A program made the position numbers and the translations under genes. Positions 45,503 to 57,351 of a stretch of 64,000 nucleotides of DNA are shown piece after piece. Numbering within the stretch: the stretch's first letter is position 1; each line of letters opens with the position of its first letter. This DNA is from Cyanophora paradoxa (lineage: Eukaryota > Glaucocystophyceae > Cyanophorales > Cyanophoraceae), in the NCBI GenBank assembly GCA_004431415.1, contig QPMI01000242.1, forward strand, positions 7,501 to 71,500, given 5' to 3'. The notes below the pieces were generated by a model. It was not told where the DNA came from and ran no database searches. It saw nothing but the letters and a program-made list of their open reading frames with translations.

Positions 45503-48500
45503 ATGAAGAAGGCCCGCGTGCAGGTACACGAGACCCCTGCCCCAGCAGCCGACGTAAGCTCTGCTTGACGCGTCAGGCAGTTACCGAGTACAGCACCTGC
45601 GTATCCGCTCGACACCTACCAGGACAGACTACACGACCTCGAGCCGCTGCCCTCGCTCACAGACGAAGTGGTTCGAGGCCCAATTCACAAAGACCGGTCC
45701 TTCGCCGCGCTAACCGTGCCCTGCGAAGGACTTTGGGTGGGCGGACGCATCGAAGTGGAACGATGCAGGAGATCGCGGGACACCTATCACGTTTGACGAC
45801 GACGCTCCGGAGGATCTAGACAGCATACGCGTCAGCGTGCGTCGTCTTTTTTCTTGATCTCCAGCCGCGAACGGCTTTGACACCGTGGGGCGCAGCACCA
45901 GGCGCAGACGAGCATGGGCCAGCTGCAGAGCGGGATGCAGCAGGTGGTGCAGCAGACGTCGCCACAGGTTGCGGTGCCCGCGGGCCCGTCGCAGCAGCAT
46001 GTGGCCGCCCTGAACGCGGCGAGCTCGCCCTCGCTGCGCGGGACGCCCATGGCGGCGCAGCACCAGCCGCCGGCCGTCTACGTGACGGCCCCTCGGGATT
46101 TCTCATGCAAGCGGGCGCCGCAGCTCCTCTGCCCGGACCTGTACGCGCGGGAGCTGGGGCTGCAGCCGGCCTGGCGCCTGCCGAAGTACGCGGCGACTGA
46201 CGGGCTCGCCCCGCCCCTGCCCGGCGTCACCTACTCGGCGGTCATCCCGCACGCGACGCAGCAGCGCGAGGCGCAGCCGCACGCGGGGCAGGTGCGACGG
46301 CGCTCGAGCGCGCAGCTGCGGCGGGCGGGGGGCGCGGCGGAGTCGGACTCTTCGTCGAGCGACTCTGAGATCGAGCTCGGGCTCAACGCCAGCGACCTCC
46401 CCGACCTGGCCGAGGCGCCGCCACCGGCCCCGCCGCCAGCGGAGGCGCCGGCGGTCCCGGGGGCGAGCTCGCTGGACATCCTGGAAGGGCTCGTGACGAA
46501 GGAGGGCGAGCACGTCTTCACTCGCCACGCCTTCCACGCCCTCGCCACATCCCCCTACGACATCTCCCGCATCTTCTTCGACAGGCCCTGCCCCGCCCCG
46601 CGTCCGCCCTCTCCTCCTTCCTCCCCGCGCCGGCCCGACCGCGCCCCCCGCAGCGCCTCTCGCGCCGGAGGCCCCCAAGGCGCGGGACAACCTCGTGTGC
46701 GGTGCGGGGGGCCCCGCAGGGCGGCGGCGGGGCGCCGACGGGCGGGCAGGGGAGGTGGCGACGGCGCTGGAGCCGCCGGCGATCCTCGTGGGCTACCAGG
46801 GCGACTGGCTCGAGGCCGACATGGCGGCCTGGCACATCTGGCCGGAGGCGGGCCTCGGTGCGAGCGCGCGGCGGGGCGCGGGGCGGGCCGGGGGCGAAGG
46901 GGCCGGGGCGCGGGGGCAGAGCCGGTGGTGCGGCGGAAGGACATCACGTACTACGTGGTGGTGCCGGGGGCCCTCGCCATCCACGACACGGTGAAGGCCT
47001 TCTTCAAGGACCTCAGCGCCGTCTACGAGGCCGCCAACCTCGGCACCCACGTCAAGGCCCTCAAGTTCGGCTACTGGTCCGTGCCCCTCCCCGAGGCCCC
47101 CGCCGGTGCCGCCTTCCGCCGCCCCTCCCAGCGCCCGTCCCGCCCACTCCGACCCGGCGGCAGAGGGGCCCGTGGACCGCCAGGCGCTGCTGGAGGCCTA
47201 CCTGCAGTGCTGCTCCCACCTCGGTGCGCAACGGGGTGGGACGGGGTGCGGCGGGGGCGGGACATGGAGTGGCGGGGCGGCGCGGGGCGGGGCGGAGCGG
47301 GGCGGGGCGGGGCGGGGCTGGGCGGAGCGGGCCGAGAACGGGGCGCAGGGCAGCACATCGGGCAGCTGGCGTCGACGAACATCGGGGGCCTGCAGCGGTA
47401 CGACGGGGCGACGGTCGTGTACATCATCTCGCCCTTCAGCTACCGCTCGATGCTCTCCGAGCTGCTCAAGGCCGGGAGCCTTCTCCTCCAGCACGCCTCC
47501 CGCAACCCCGACCTGCACGTCCTCACCCAGGCGCCCACGCCCCGCCCCTCCGCCACCGCGCCCCGGCGACGCCGCCGGCAGGTCGTGCCGGTGGAGGACG
47601 TCATGCAGCCGCTGCAGAGCGCCGTCAGCCTCACCCTCGAGCTCGCCTTCTCCGTCTTCAACAAGGCGCCCCCGCGCCCGCCCGCCGCCACGCCCGCGCC
47701 CCTCACCCGCCCGCGCCCCCAGGCCCGCCGCCATCTCGTCCTCAGCTCCTCCAGCAAGCCCCGTCCTCTCTCCCCGCCGAGCGACCCGGGCACCCCCGCC
47801 GTGCTCCCCGCCACCGGGCCGGTGCGCTCCCCCGCGCGCCGCCGACACGGGGGGAGCGCCGACCCGGGGCGCAGCGGCCGAACTGCTACCGGCACGTGTA
47901 CGAGCCGGCGTTCCTGCTGGCGCAGGTGCCCCCGCTCCCGTCCGCCCTGGGGCCCGCCCCGGCGGAGGAGGGCGGGCCCTCCGCCACAGAGGAGTGCCGG
48001 GCCCTGCACGGCTGCTACGCCGCGGCGGCCAGCGGCAGCGTGCTCCTCGTCGTCTGGACGGGTGCGCGCCGTGGGGCCGGCGCCGGGGGCGGGCCCGACG
48101 GGGCCGGCAGACTCGCTGGGGGAGGTCCTCGACGTGCACTCGCTGATCGCGGAGCCGGCGCTGGCCCCCGGGGTGCCCCTCTCGCGGGGCCTCATGGAGA
48201 CCCTCTGGGCCCAGGCCTGCACCTGGATGAGCGCCTCCCGCACCATCCAGCACCTCGTCGTCTCCCGCCTCGGCGCCCCGCCCCCTGAGGAGGTCGCCGG
48301 TGCGCCCCCTGCCCAGCCCCGCCCCCTGCGCCGGGCGGGCCGCGCCCGAGCGGGGCGGCAGCGTGGGAGGACTTCTTCGCGTCCCTGGAGCTCGGGGGCG
48401 ACGGGGGCGCGGCCCTCTTCGGGGAGGCCCTGCCGCAGCCCTTCCTCGACGGCGTCGGGCGCGCCCCCGACCAGCTCCGCTCCGCCGCCTTCCTCAGCGT

Positions 48501-48921
48501 CCACTGCTGCCCCTCCCTCCTCGCCCCGGCCCCCTGCTCGGGCTCCTGCCCGGCACGCCACCCGGCGCCCGAGCCCGGGCTCTGCGTGCTGGCGGAGGCG
48601 ACCCTCGAGGCGACCGACGCCGGCCCTTGCAACCACATCCCCCTCCGCCTCCACGTCCTCAACGAGGGCCGGGCCCAGGCGCGCGGGCCCCCAGCTCCGC
48701 CGCCCCGCCCCGTCTCTAACCGTCCCGCGCAGGACGTGATGATGCGGGGCGCGAGCTCGCCTTGCCAGTACCTGCAGGCCGTGGCCCGCCAGCTGCACGC
48801 CCTCTCCTACGCCATGCTCTCCTTCCACTGCCCCGCCTCCTCCCGCCTCTTCCCCCTGCCGCTCCACGTCACCTCCGTCGCCTCCATGGCCCGCGTCATC
48901 CAGCAACTCCGCCGCGAATAG
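45503..48921 (+). CDS. Mediator subunit 13-like (kinase-module subunit)
   Basis: MED13 links the CDK8 kinase module to core Mediator. The secure part runs from MGQLQSGMQQVVQQTSPQV (45914) to the stop at 48921. It has an acidic Ser-rich linker (ESDSSSSDSEIELGLNAS), then blocks like the MED13 PIWI/MID-like half: RRKDITYYVVVPGALAIHD, AFFKDLSAVYEAANLGTH, YDGATVVYIISPFSYRS and LQSAVSLTLELAFSVFNK. Further blocks are NCYRHVYEPAFLLAQVP, LMETLWAQACTWMSASRTI and the C-terminal QYLQAVARQLHALSYAML with FPLPLHVTSVASMARVI. Introns are G/C-tract sequences as in methionine synthase. Possible upstream exons begin at ATG 45503 (MKKARVQVHETPAPAADV), with WADASKWNDAGDRGTPITF near 45750; their joining is unresolved. 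Identification rests on motif order. Confidence 0.65.
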
Positions 48922-49055
48922 ATTCGTCGTGTCGCCATTGCACTTCGAGAAACATTCAGGCTGCAGACAGACCTACAGCTCGACGAATCTCGTCGATGGG
49001 GCTCCAGTCCGTGGGGTTTCCTGCTTTTCCTTGAGCGGCGAGCGTGCGCGTGGCC
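48922..49055. other. 3' flank of the Mediator-like gene
   Basis: Short spacer between the stop codon and the dispersed repeat at 49056. No feature seen. Confidence 0.5.
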
Positions 49056-49890
49056 ACATTTGGACACGTACTAAAAACGCAGGTCCGGGCTACAAGTGTG
49101 GGAATGTACACTGCGGCCGCCGCGGCCGCGGGCCCAGCCCACCAGCAAGCTGGCCGGCCGAGCCCTGCGTGGCCCCCTAAGGAGAGTAATGCGCCTCCCC
49201 GCGGACACTCTGGCTAGCTAAATAGCTAAAGGTGCCCGCACGCGCGGCGTGGTGCTGCATCGCGTCTTGTGGCGGCGGGTGTCGTCTCGGGGCGGTGGCG
49301 GGAGCCCCTACAGGCCCTTGGGGGGGCCCGACATGGAGTCAGCCTGCGGGGGGGCGCGAAAAGGGGTCAGATCGATACATCGAAAAAACATTGGTTTCAA
49401 AGGGAACGGGGGCGCACTCGATCGACGAGCCTCCCACCCAGAGGAGCGCCTGCGCGGGCGGAGGACGATCAGCCGCCGAGCAGATCGACGCTCCAGGGCA
49501 CCTGCGCGCGCGGTGCGCACCTGGGGCGCGTCTTGGGCGGGAGCCCCTACGGACCCTGGGGGGGGGGGGCCCGACATGGAGTCAGCCTGCGCCGGAGGGC
49601 GAAAAAGGGGGTCAGATCGATACATCGAAAAAACATTGGTTTCAAAGGGAACGGGGGCGCACTCGATCGACGTGCCTCCCGCCAAAGGCGAGCGCCTGCG
49701 CGCCGAAGGGCGCAACGATGCATCAGAGGAGCATCGCGGAGTGGGCGCCCGGGCGCGGCGCGCCGCGAACCCGGTGTGCCCTCTGCCTCGTTGGGAAGAC
49801 GAGCCTGCCGCGACGCGAAGGTGAGGAAGTGGGGCTCGGCGCGAGGCGCGCGAGGGCGCACTCGAAAGCGGCGGAGGCGCGGCTAGCGCT
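49056..49890 (+). repeat. Dispersed repeat, fourth copy
   Basis: Starts with acatttggacacgtact and follows 18283 onward closely, including the duplicated internal module (49340-49420 against 49570-49650) and a G run near 49559-49569. It stops at about 49878 (gcggaggcgcggctagcg), where the 18-kb copy continues. No transposase-like motif. Confidence 0.88.
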
Positions 49891-50005
49891 GGTCTGTTGT
49901 TAGCGTGCAGGGGTACGCATGAAGACGCTCAGCTAGCACACATATATAGTCGACGCGTGCGGCTGTAGTTGACTTCTGTCCGGAGCGGCAGCGTTACGCG
50001 CGAGG

Positions 50006-51710
50006 ATGCAGTCAACGTCGGCTTTCTGCCAGCCAGCCGCCGTCGCAGCCGGTGCCGCGTTCGCCGATTCGGGGCGCCTGTCGCGGCCAGCACCCTCGCT
50101 CTCACCCTCGCCCTCGCTCTACACCGGTGTGTTTGCTCTCGTTGCGTCTAATTGACGTAGCCGCCTGACGCAAGCGGGCGACAGGCACACGTCGGCGCGC
50201 TGCAAGCCAGCAGCGTACGCCGCGGGGCGCCTTCCTCGCCGCAGGCAGCTGCCCGCGTTTCTTCGCGTACGACGAAGCGTCACGCCGCGGGGCCCAACCG
50301 CAACGCGAGCAGCTCAACACGTACGCAAGTTCCCTCGGCGCTGCCGGCGCCCGAACTCCGTAGAGTTGACGCCAGCGCAGGGCGTCCCAAACGCCTGCCT
50401 TTGATCGAGACGGGGAATCTGTGGACGCCACGGCACCGCTTTTGTCGACAGAGCCGATGCCAGCTGTAGCTCCTGATTTCGACGCGGGCAGCCGTGATGC
50501 CGTCATGATGCACGTCTCGAGCGATGCGGATGAAAGAAGCTTCTGGATCAACCGCGTGCTGGTTTCCTCCCTAGTCCGCTTGATAGGTACGCATGCGGTC
50601 GACGACCTTTCACTCGACCTCGATCGCGACCTCACCATGCGCCCTCCGCAGACGCCGTGTACGGAACACGCCCCTATGCTCGGTGCGTCGAGATACCCAT
50701 GGCAAGATCTAGTCGACGTCTTATAATTACTCCCGCACGCGCGGGGCAGTTTTTATTGCCTGGAGACAGTGGCGCGGGTTCCGTACTTCTCTTACCTCTC
50801 TGTCCTCCAGTACGCCTAAATTCGGATGTTTTTCTTGCCGAGACACCATGTTTATGTCTCTTCGCACTGCGGCAGCCTGTACGAGTCGATTGGCCTGTGG
50901 CGGAGTGCTGACTGGCTCAAGGTGCACTTCGCGCAAAGGTGCACGCCTCGTGAAGTTGCTTCCAGCGCCCCCTGTTCCGAGCCCCGCGTGCGAGACAATC
51001 AATTTTGCAGTTGGAACGAGATGCACCACCTGCTAATCATGGAGAGCTTGGGGGGCAATGCCCGCTGGCTCGACCGCTTCGTCGCGGGGGTGCGGCAACC
51101 CCGCGCACGCACACGGCCCTTGCCCTGCAGCGAAGGCATTCAGACCGGATCTGACGTGACGGCAGCACGCAGCAGTGGTGTACTATTGGATCACGACGGC
51201 CATGTACGTCCTGCAGCCAGCCGCGGCCTACAACTTTGCCGAGGCGCGTCGCCGAGCCGCCCTGTGCCGCTGCCTGCCCTCACGCGCAGCAGCTGGTGGA
51301 AGCGCACGCTGTAGAGAGCTACAGCCACTTCCTGGAGAAGCACGGGCCGGAGCTGCGGGGGCAGCCCGCCCCCCAGGTGGCCCTCGAGTACTACAACGCG
51401 CGGGGGGAGGAGGCCTTCCTGTTCCAGGCCTTCCAGACCGGGTCGGAGGGGCGGCGGAGCCCCAGCGTGCGGGACCTCTACGACGTCTTCACAGAGATCC
51501 GCCGCGACGAGGAGCAGCACCGCGACACCCTCATCCTCTGCCAGGCGCCGCCCCCGGCCCCCGCCTCGCTTCGCGCCCTCATGCCCCGCACCCCGCCCCG
51601 CTGCACAGGAGCGCCTTTCCGCGGGATCCGGCCTTCCGGAGGGCGGTGCACCTCTCACGCCGCCGGCTCGCGACGTCGATGCCAAATCGGTATCTGACAA
51701 ATCCGGCTAA
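50006..51710 (+). CDS. PTOX: Plastid terminal oxidase (PTOX, alternative-oxidase family)
   Basis: Di-iron plastoquinol oxidase of thylakoid membranes acting in carotenoid synthesis and chlororespiration. Secure exons: about 50421-50586, 50652-50682, 50750-50809, 50876-50938, 51011 to about 51089, about 51176-51239, about 51292-51543, about 51607-51710. They spell SFWINRVLVSSLVRLIDAVY, RPYARFYCLETVARVPYFSY (first ligand Glu), LYESIGLWRSADWLKVHFAQ, SWNEMHHLLIMESLGGNARW (Glu-x-x-His), YYWITTAMYVLQPAAAYNFA, ELRGQPAPQVALEYY, LYDVFTEIRRDEEQHRDTL (Glu...Glu-x-x-His). All di-iron ligands are visible. The leader MQSTSAFCQPAAVAAGAAF is transit-peptide-like, but its splicing to the body and the junction near 51090-51175 are unresolved. 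Two introns have GC donors (GAG|gcgcgtc, CAG|gcgccgc). Confidence 0.9.
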
Positions 51711-52140
51711 AGCCCCACGAAGTAATTCCATCCCTGGCCATGGGGGCCTCCCGCACCATCCAGCACCTCCCTTAAAGTCCAACCCCCCTCCAACCCTAAA
51801 ACGTTGTACAGTGTACGTGTATACGTAAACGTACAGGGACAAACTGTGCGTCATGGCGTTGCTCTTTCTAAGCTACGGGCGCGCGGGACCACTCCTAGAC
51901 CGTCAACGCTTTAACTTTACCCGTGCTGTTCGGGGTGAGAGCGTAACCCGCAGGGACTGGTGCCCTGATGGAGAAAAGGGGATCGGAGCCTAGCTGGCTA
52001 CGAGCCGAGCAGGCGCTTCGCGTCCACGCCGGTGCCGTAGCGGATGAAGATGCTCCTGCGAGAGGTCTGTGCGATCAGTACGATTACGATTGTGTCCAGA
52101 GTGCGAACGAAGTGGAAAAAAAGTCCGCCTAGACACAGAG
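51711..52140. other. Spacer with a short copy of Mediator-gene sequence
   Basis: At about 51744-51772 the sequence cctcccgcaccatccagcac repeats coding sequence of the Mediator-like gene at 48236-48258. The block ttgctctttctaagctacgg at 51855 recurs at 56162. No gene. Confidence 0.5.
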
Positions 52141-52146
52141 TTGTAC

Positions 52147-52329
52147 TAGTACTAGAACTCTGATGAAACGGCCCGGCCTGAACCGGACAGAGCTGCAGTT
52201 CAAGCTGCAGTGGTGAAGCTTGCATATGATGCGGCGGCAGCTCACAGCGCTGCCATGCAGCAGAAATACATGAAATTTGTTCAAGATGCAGCGCAGCAAA
52301 AGCGCGAGGATGGTGAAGAAACCTTCTAG
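52147..52329 (+). CDS. Possible 3' exon of an unknown helical protein
   Basis: After an acceptor-like tactag, an open frame encodes a helical Ala/Gln-rich stretch (AVVKLAYDAAAAHSAAMQQK) and ends KREDGEETF then TAG. Composition is protein-like, but no upstream exon or family is recognised. A minus-strand ORF across the same interval is treated as its shadow. Confidence 0.3.
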
Positions 52330-53260
52330 CGAAACTCGCCTTCGAAGACCTTCTCGAAGGTTTCGCTAGTCCCAAAGGCGAAAAGTCTGAATATCCAGTG
52401 AAAAAGCGGAATCCTGAGGAGCACGCGGTAGATCCAGCGCACAGGCGCTCCAAGCAGCTGGACGAATGCCTCAAAATTACCGAGCTTTGCAATTGGATAC
52501 AGAAACGCGGCACCTTCGGGTTCCGGTGGCGTGCAACATCAAACAAGCCGAAGCTGCTACACACACTATCAGACTCGGGTTCGAATCTCTCTCTATTGCT
52601 TTGCTCTTTCTCTCTTTCGGAAGGCCACCGCAACCGGCGCGCCTCAGTCAGCCTGCGCTCGAATCTGTGCTGCACAAAGGGAGAGGGCTCGCAATTCCGA
52701 GCAGCAGCTGCGGAGGGCTCGCAATTCCCCGACTCGCTGAACGACAACGCGATGTTCAACGACGCGCCGACGCCCCTCCTGCGGGCCGAGGAGCGGGAAG
52801 AGGAGGGTGAAACGGGGCACGTTCCGAGCTGTTATCAGAGTCCACACTATCTCGGCTCAAAGTTAACTGTTGAACGCGACCAGCCGCAGGGGTGAACTTT
52901 CTTGCTCAACCTTTAGAGGTCCTTCCCCTCCAACAGGGGCAGTGCAACTGCAGTGTCCCTGTTCCGTTCATTATATATAAAGTTGGACGAAAGTTGGACG
53001 AAAGTTGGACGAACGCACATGGCGTTGCCCTCGAATTATTATTATAAACTTTAATGAGAGTAATGCGCCTCTCCGCAGACACTAGCTATATATAGCTACA
53101 ATTCCCCGTCCAATTGCAACCTCAAATCGTAGTCCAGCGATCGTAATCGAATTAATTTAAACCAAGCGTTATCGATGATTGTGTCAAGAGAGAGCTCGAG
53201 TGGGCTACATTTGGAAAAACGCCAAGTCCGGGCCCGGGCTACAACTGGTGGCCATGCCAT
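52330..53260. other. Spacer without a supported gene
   Basis: Overlapping ORFs on both strands without recognisable domains. It contains three copies of aaagttggacg at 52980-53010 and a fragment of the dispersed repeat (gagagtaatgcgcctc near 53055). Confidence 0.45.
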
Positions 53261-53264
53261 GATG

Positions 53265-53400
53265 GGCCGACTAGTTGTCACGGAATTTTCTCTCAAGGGA
53301 GCGGGCCTCAGCAGCTGCTATGCAGGCACGCTCCGTGGCAGCTTTTGCAGCATCGACCTCCTGCTTGATAACCTGGCCGAACGCGTAGCATTGGACACCG
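53265..53400 (-). pseudogene. Possible exon fragment of an unknown helical protein
   Basis: On the minus strand the stretch reads FGQVIKQEVDAAKAATERAC followed by IAAAEARSLERKFRDN, a typical amphipathic helix, with no start, stop or splice partner nearby. It may be a copied exon fragment. Low confidence. Confidence 0.3.
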
Positions 53401-53895
53401 TCCAACCAAATCAAAATCAGAATCAAAAAATCACATACATCATAGAACGCCTCGCGCGTCTCCGAGGGCCGATCGACCTCGTGCCCGTCCGGATTCTTGC
53501 TAATATTAATGCTGCCCTGCTCGCGATCGATCCATCATTCAAGGTTGTGAGCGCATAGACACGATATATTTGAGTACCGCTTCTTTCTCCAAAAAAGGCC
53601 GTAGGTTCCTTCGCGGTGAGGCGATCGAAGGGCCCGGCGTTCGGTACTCCAGGATCATGGAGAGCGCGTCGACGTCCTCGCCTCGCTCTGCGGACCCGGG
53701 CGTGAAAGCCGCTTCGACAGCTGTGACAGATTCATGATCAGTAACAAAAAGCTCAGTTCGCGGCGCGGCGCGAGCTACACCGCGCCAGCTGTGACGCTGC
53801 CAGGCGCAGCGTCAGTTGGCGAGGAGCTCGAGAGGGTGCTGGAATCCCCCCCTTCCGCCTGCGCAACGAGTGCGGAATTGAAACGAATGTAAGCG
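53380..53895. repeat. Direct repeat, copy A
   Basis: Nearly identical to 56345-56790, from gcgtagcattggacaccg through the block catagaacgcctcgcgcgtc and ggaatcccccccttccgcc. This copy has about 65 extra bp (53756-53820) before the last shared block. The two copies bracket the M48 peptidase gene. Confidence 0.88.
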
Positions 53896-54490
53896 CGGAT
53901 TCCTATGTCTCCCAGGCGCGAGGAAAGCATCCGAGGGCGCCAGAATCCGGGGTGGAATTCGAAATGGGCGCGCCTCGAGCTCGGGCCTCGGGGCTCCGGC
54001 CTTCGCCATTGCCTGCTGCGCGGCGCGCGAGCTCGAGCGCTTAGCGCGTCGAGTGGGAGGCTCGCGCTCGCAGTTCGCGCACCGTTCGTCTGGGGCAGGA
54101 TGGCGGCAGGAATAGGACCGCGCTCGCAGTTACGGGAATAGGGCACACCGTTCGTCTGGGCGAGCAGGAAGGAGCTCGAACGACGCGGGGACAACGGAAA
54201 GGGGACCAGGGTTGCGACTCAGAGTACCCGCTCGTTTTTTTTCAGCGTCATCGAGATCCCCCCGGCCTGAGTCCCCGGTCCCCGTGTCGTTACTATTCGT
54301 CAGTTTGATGGCATTCGTCGCGGCGCTGCCGACGGCGCTGCCGACGGCGCTGCCGGCGGGGCGGCCGCGGCCCGATAGCTTCGGCCAGCGGCGCGCCGAT
54401 CGGCCGGCCTTGAGCGCGCGGCTCAACGTACGCGGCGGCACAAAGGCTCGCACGTTCGCCGCCGCATCGCCTGGGCCGCGGCTTCAACGT
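53896..54490. other. 5' flank of the M48 peptidase gene
   Basis: GC-rich with a short ggcgctgccgac triplication at 54325-54360. ORFs on both strands are Arg/Ala-rich and unsupported, although one (54212-54523 +) could contribute a targeting leader for the downstream gene. Confidence 0.45.
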
Positions 54491-54558
54491 ATGCAACTTT
54501 TGCGCCGCGCCTTGCTTCGCTGACGTTCGCACCTTTTTGCACGTCAGCAGACGCCGCG

Positions 54559-56091
54559 GTGTCTGCTGATGTGCGCACCTCGGGGCGAGACGTCGGGCCG
54601 AGCAATGGGTCCGCCGGATCCGGTAGCGGCGGCGGAGACGAAGGCCACTTTCGCGGTGGCGGTGGCGGAGGTGGTGGCGGCGGACCCCGCGGCGACGGCT
54701 TGTCCGTGATTCAGCGCTCCGATGACGACGTGGAGAGAGAACTAGTGTTGCAAAGACGGAATGCGAATTTTCGAGCGGGGTTCTACAGTCTGGCAGGGTT
54801 GGTGGTGCGATCGATAGTAGTGGTGCGATCGCCGTTAACGTGGTACGTGCAGCTCGCAGGCGCCTCCGCACTCGTCGCCGAGATCGCAGCTCGCAACATC
54901 GCCGGCGGGGTCTACTTGCCCATGTCACCAGGCACGCCGACTATTCACAGCCGCTGAGCCTTCGTTCGCGCTTTTTGCATTTGAGTGTTTTTGCGCAGGG
55001 GCTGCGGTGCTCGCAACGACTGCAGGGGCCGCGCTCTGGCAGACGTTGGCTATCGGCGGAACGGGCGGGCGAGCTGTTGCAAGGTCGATGGGTGGCCGTC
55101 TCCTTGAGCCCGGAAGGGTTTCGGGCCAGGAGGCTGCTTTGCTTCGGCTTGTAGATGAAGCAGCTGCTGCAGCTGCCTTACCAGCACCTCCTTGCTACCT
55201 GATTCCTTCACACGAACTCAACGCCTTTGCAGCGGGATTCAGCCCGCGATCGGCTGCCATCGGAGTGACCCGCGGAGCCATCGAACGGTTTACAACCGCA
55301 GAGCTCAGAGCTGTGCTAGGCCACGAGGTCTGCAGTCGACGAGGGTGCTGGCTCAGCAGCTGCTGACTGCATCCCGTGCGAAGATTGCACACATAAGCAA
55401 TGGAGATTCGAAATCGAGTACCGTCCTTGCTGCCGTATTGGCTGGATTCTACGGCGTATCTCGCCTCGGCATAAATCTGCTCACGCGACCAACACGGTAC
55501 AACAGTGGCTACGCACCCAGGCAGAGGCGTGATGAGGACGAGGACTCGGACTACGACTTCAGCCGGCGAAATCGACGGAAACGAGCTCGCCGATTGGATC
55601 CGTTCACAGCAGTCGGGATTTCACTCGTTGCGGCAGGGGCGATCACATGGGTTGCTGGCTCTGTCCTCCGCAATCGTCAGTCAGCTTCTTGGATACCTGT
55701 TAGCTGTTACTGACCAGATAGCAGTTGTCAGTCGAGACCGGGAGTACCTGGCGGACTCATGTGGAGCAAGGTATTCTGGGCGACCGCAGGACCTTGCATC
55801 CGCCCTTGAACGCATCGAAGCTGAGGGCAAGCGGGGCTACAAGACACGAGATTTGCCTCGACTTGGTGTGTGCTGTGCTTTGGTTGCCCTCCTCCTGGCT
55901 TATTATCTCCAGCCTCGCCATACAGTCACCTCTACTTCGCAGCCTCGCCTTCGACGCTCTTCGAGGTGCAAATCGCTCTGCCGGTGTTTCCTGCCACAGA
56001 GCTTATGGTGTGCATGCGCATGCAGTTTATCTTCGCCACCCACCCTCCTATCCGCAAACGAATCGAGCGCCTGCGGGCCATGCACGTTTGA
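54559..56091 (+). CDS. M48-family zinc metallopeptidase (HtpX-like)
   Basis: Membrane-bound zinc protease of the HtpX/Ste24 class, usually in organelle or ER membrane quality control. A Ser/Gly-rich N-terminal region is followed by a hydrophobic segment (YVQLAGASALVAEIAARN) and a second (VLATTAGAALWQTLAIGG). The catalytic part has PPCYLIPSHELNAFAAGF, SAAIGVTRGAIERFTTAE and, across a 55-bp intron at 55331-55385, VLGHE joined to IAHISNGD, restoring the HExxH zinc site (HEIAH). A third hydrophobic stretch (GISLVAAGAITWVAGSVL) precedes VVSRDREYLADS, the zinc-binding Glu. The end matches family C-termini: SGRPQDLASALERIEAE, then FIFATHPPIRKRIERLRAM. The first coding exon and the junctions near 54925 and 55670-55710 are not certain; the start may lie upstream (ATG 54491). 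Confidence 0.85.
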
Positions 56092-57350
56092 CTAGCTGTG
56101 CTCATTAATACGCAAGGGCGAATCGATATTATAGTACTGTAGCTCGCAGCTGCAGTATCGTTGCTCTTTCTAAGCTACGGGCGCGCGTGACCACTCCTAG
56201 ACCTAGACCACTCCTGTGCGATCAGTACGATTACGATTGCGATCGCCGCGCCCATTATAATTACGATTACGATGGGCTATAGGTGGGAGGAGCCCTGGCA
56301 TTGGACACCGTCGGGGGGAGCCCTGGCATATATTACGATGGGAACGCGTAGCATTGGACACCGCCGACGTCCAACCAAATCAAAATCAGAATCAAAAAAT
56401 CATATACATCATAGAACGCCTCGCGCGTCTCCGAGGGCCGATCGACCTCGTGCCCGTCCGGATTCTTGCTAATATTAATGCTGCCCTGCTCGCGATCGAT
56501 CCATCATTCAAGGTTGTGAACGCATAGACCAGATATTTTTAAGTACCGCCTCTTTCTCCAAAAAAGGCCGTAGGTTCCTTCGCGGTGAGGCGATCGAAGG
56601 GCCCGGCGTTCGGTACGCCAGGATCATGGAGAGCGCGTCGACGTCCTCGCCTCGCTCTGCGGACCCGGGCGTGAAAGCCGCTTCGACAGCTGTGAAAGAT
56701 TCATGATCAGTAACAAAAAGCTCAGTTCGAGAGGGTGCTGGAATCCCCCCCTTCCGCCTGCGCAACGAGTGCGGAATTGAAACGAAATGTAAGCGCGGGG
56801 GGTACATGGACAGATCTCGACCCAAAAACGACCGACGCACACCTTCCCGTTGGCCGTTGGCCCGAGCTGTATCTCGTCGTAGCTAAGGACGCCCCAGCCT
56901 TCTCTGCCTCTTCTCCGCGGCTGCTCACTGTCCAGCTTCTCACATGGCCGGCGCCACCTCCAGCGGATCTCTGCCGGCTTCAACAGTCGTTTTCGGGTCC
57001 GCGTTCAACCACATGCACAGGCTCTAGCGCTTTCAGACCTTTCTGACACCGCCTCAGCGGCTACACGTTCGGAAGGATTGCGCCTGCCGTCTCTCGGGGT
57101 CACTCAGGCCAGGCGATCTGGACGCCTCAAGGGTGCGAGCGCCAGCTGCCCTTAAAGCCGGCCTTGACCCGTTGTAGCCAGTGCCGCCTCCAGCTCAGCG
57201 GCCTGGCTAGCGCTCGCCAGAGTGCGCAAAACACGCCTAAACACTCAAAACACGCCTCCGTTAGCTGCTTGTTTCCTTTCTTCTTGCTCTAACTCGTCCT
57301 CTACTTACGCGCAGCTACTCTGGGTTCGTCCCGCTGAGCGAATCAAACAA
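56092..57350. other. Spacer containing direct-repeat copy B
   Basis: Contains the 56345-56790 repeat and, beyond it, GC-balanced sequence (56800-57350) without a supported gene. Confidence 0.5.
56345..56790. repeat. Direct repeat, copy B
   Basis: Second copy of 53380-53895. Near its start it holds a short extra insertion (ccgacgtccaaccaaatc against ccgtccaaccaaatc). A possible plus-strand exon inside both copies ends in ANINAALLAIDPSFKVV. Confidence 0.88.
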
Positions 57351-57351
57351 C

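Noticed and set aside
47440-48906. 488-codon minus-strand ORF
   Set aside because: Antisense shadow of the Mediator-like gene; low-complexity Gly/Arg/Ala composition and no motif.
52560-52600. tRNA gene suggested by a gggttcgaatct T-arm-like sequence
   Set aside because: No matching acceptor stem, D-arm or anticodon arm could be placed in the 70 bases upstream. A similar ggttcgaac at about 2560 failed the same test.
51998-52759. 253-codon minus-strand ORF
   Set aside because: Cys/Ser/Arg-rich without motifs, and opposite a more protein-like plus-strand exon candidate. Not enough support.
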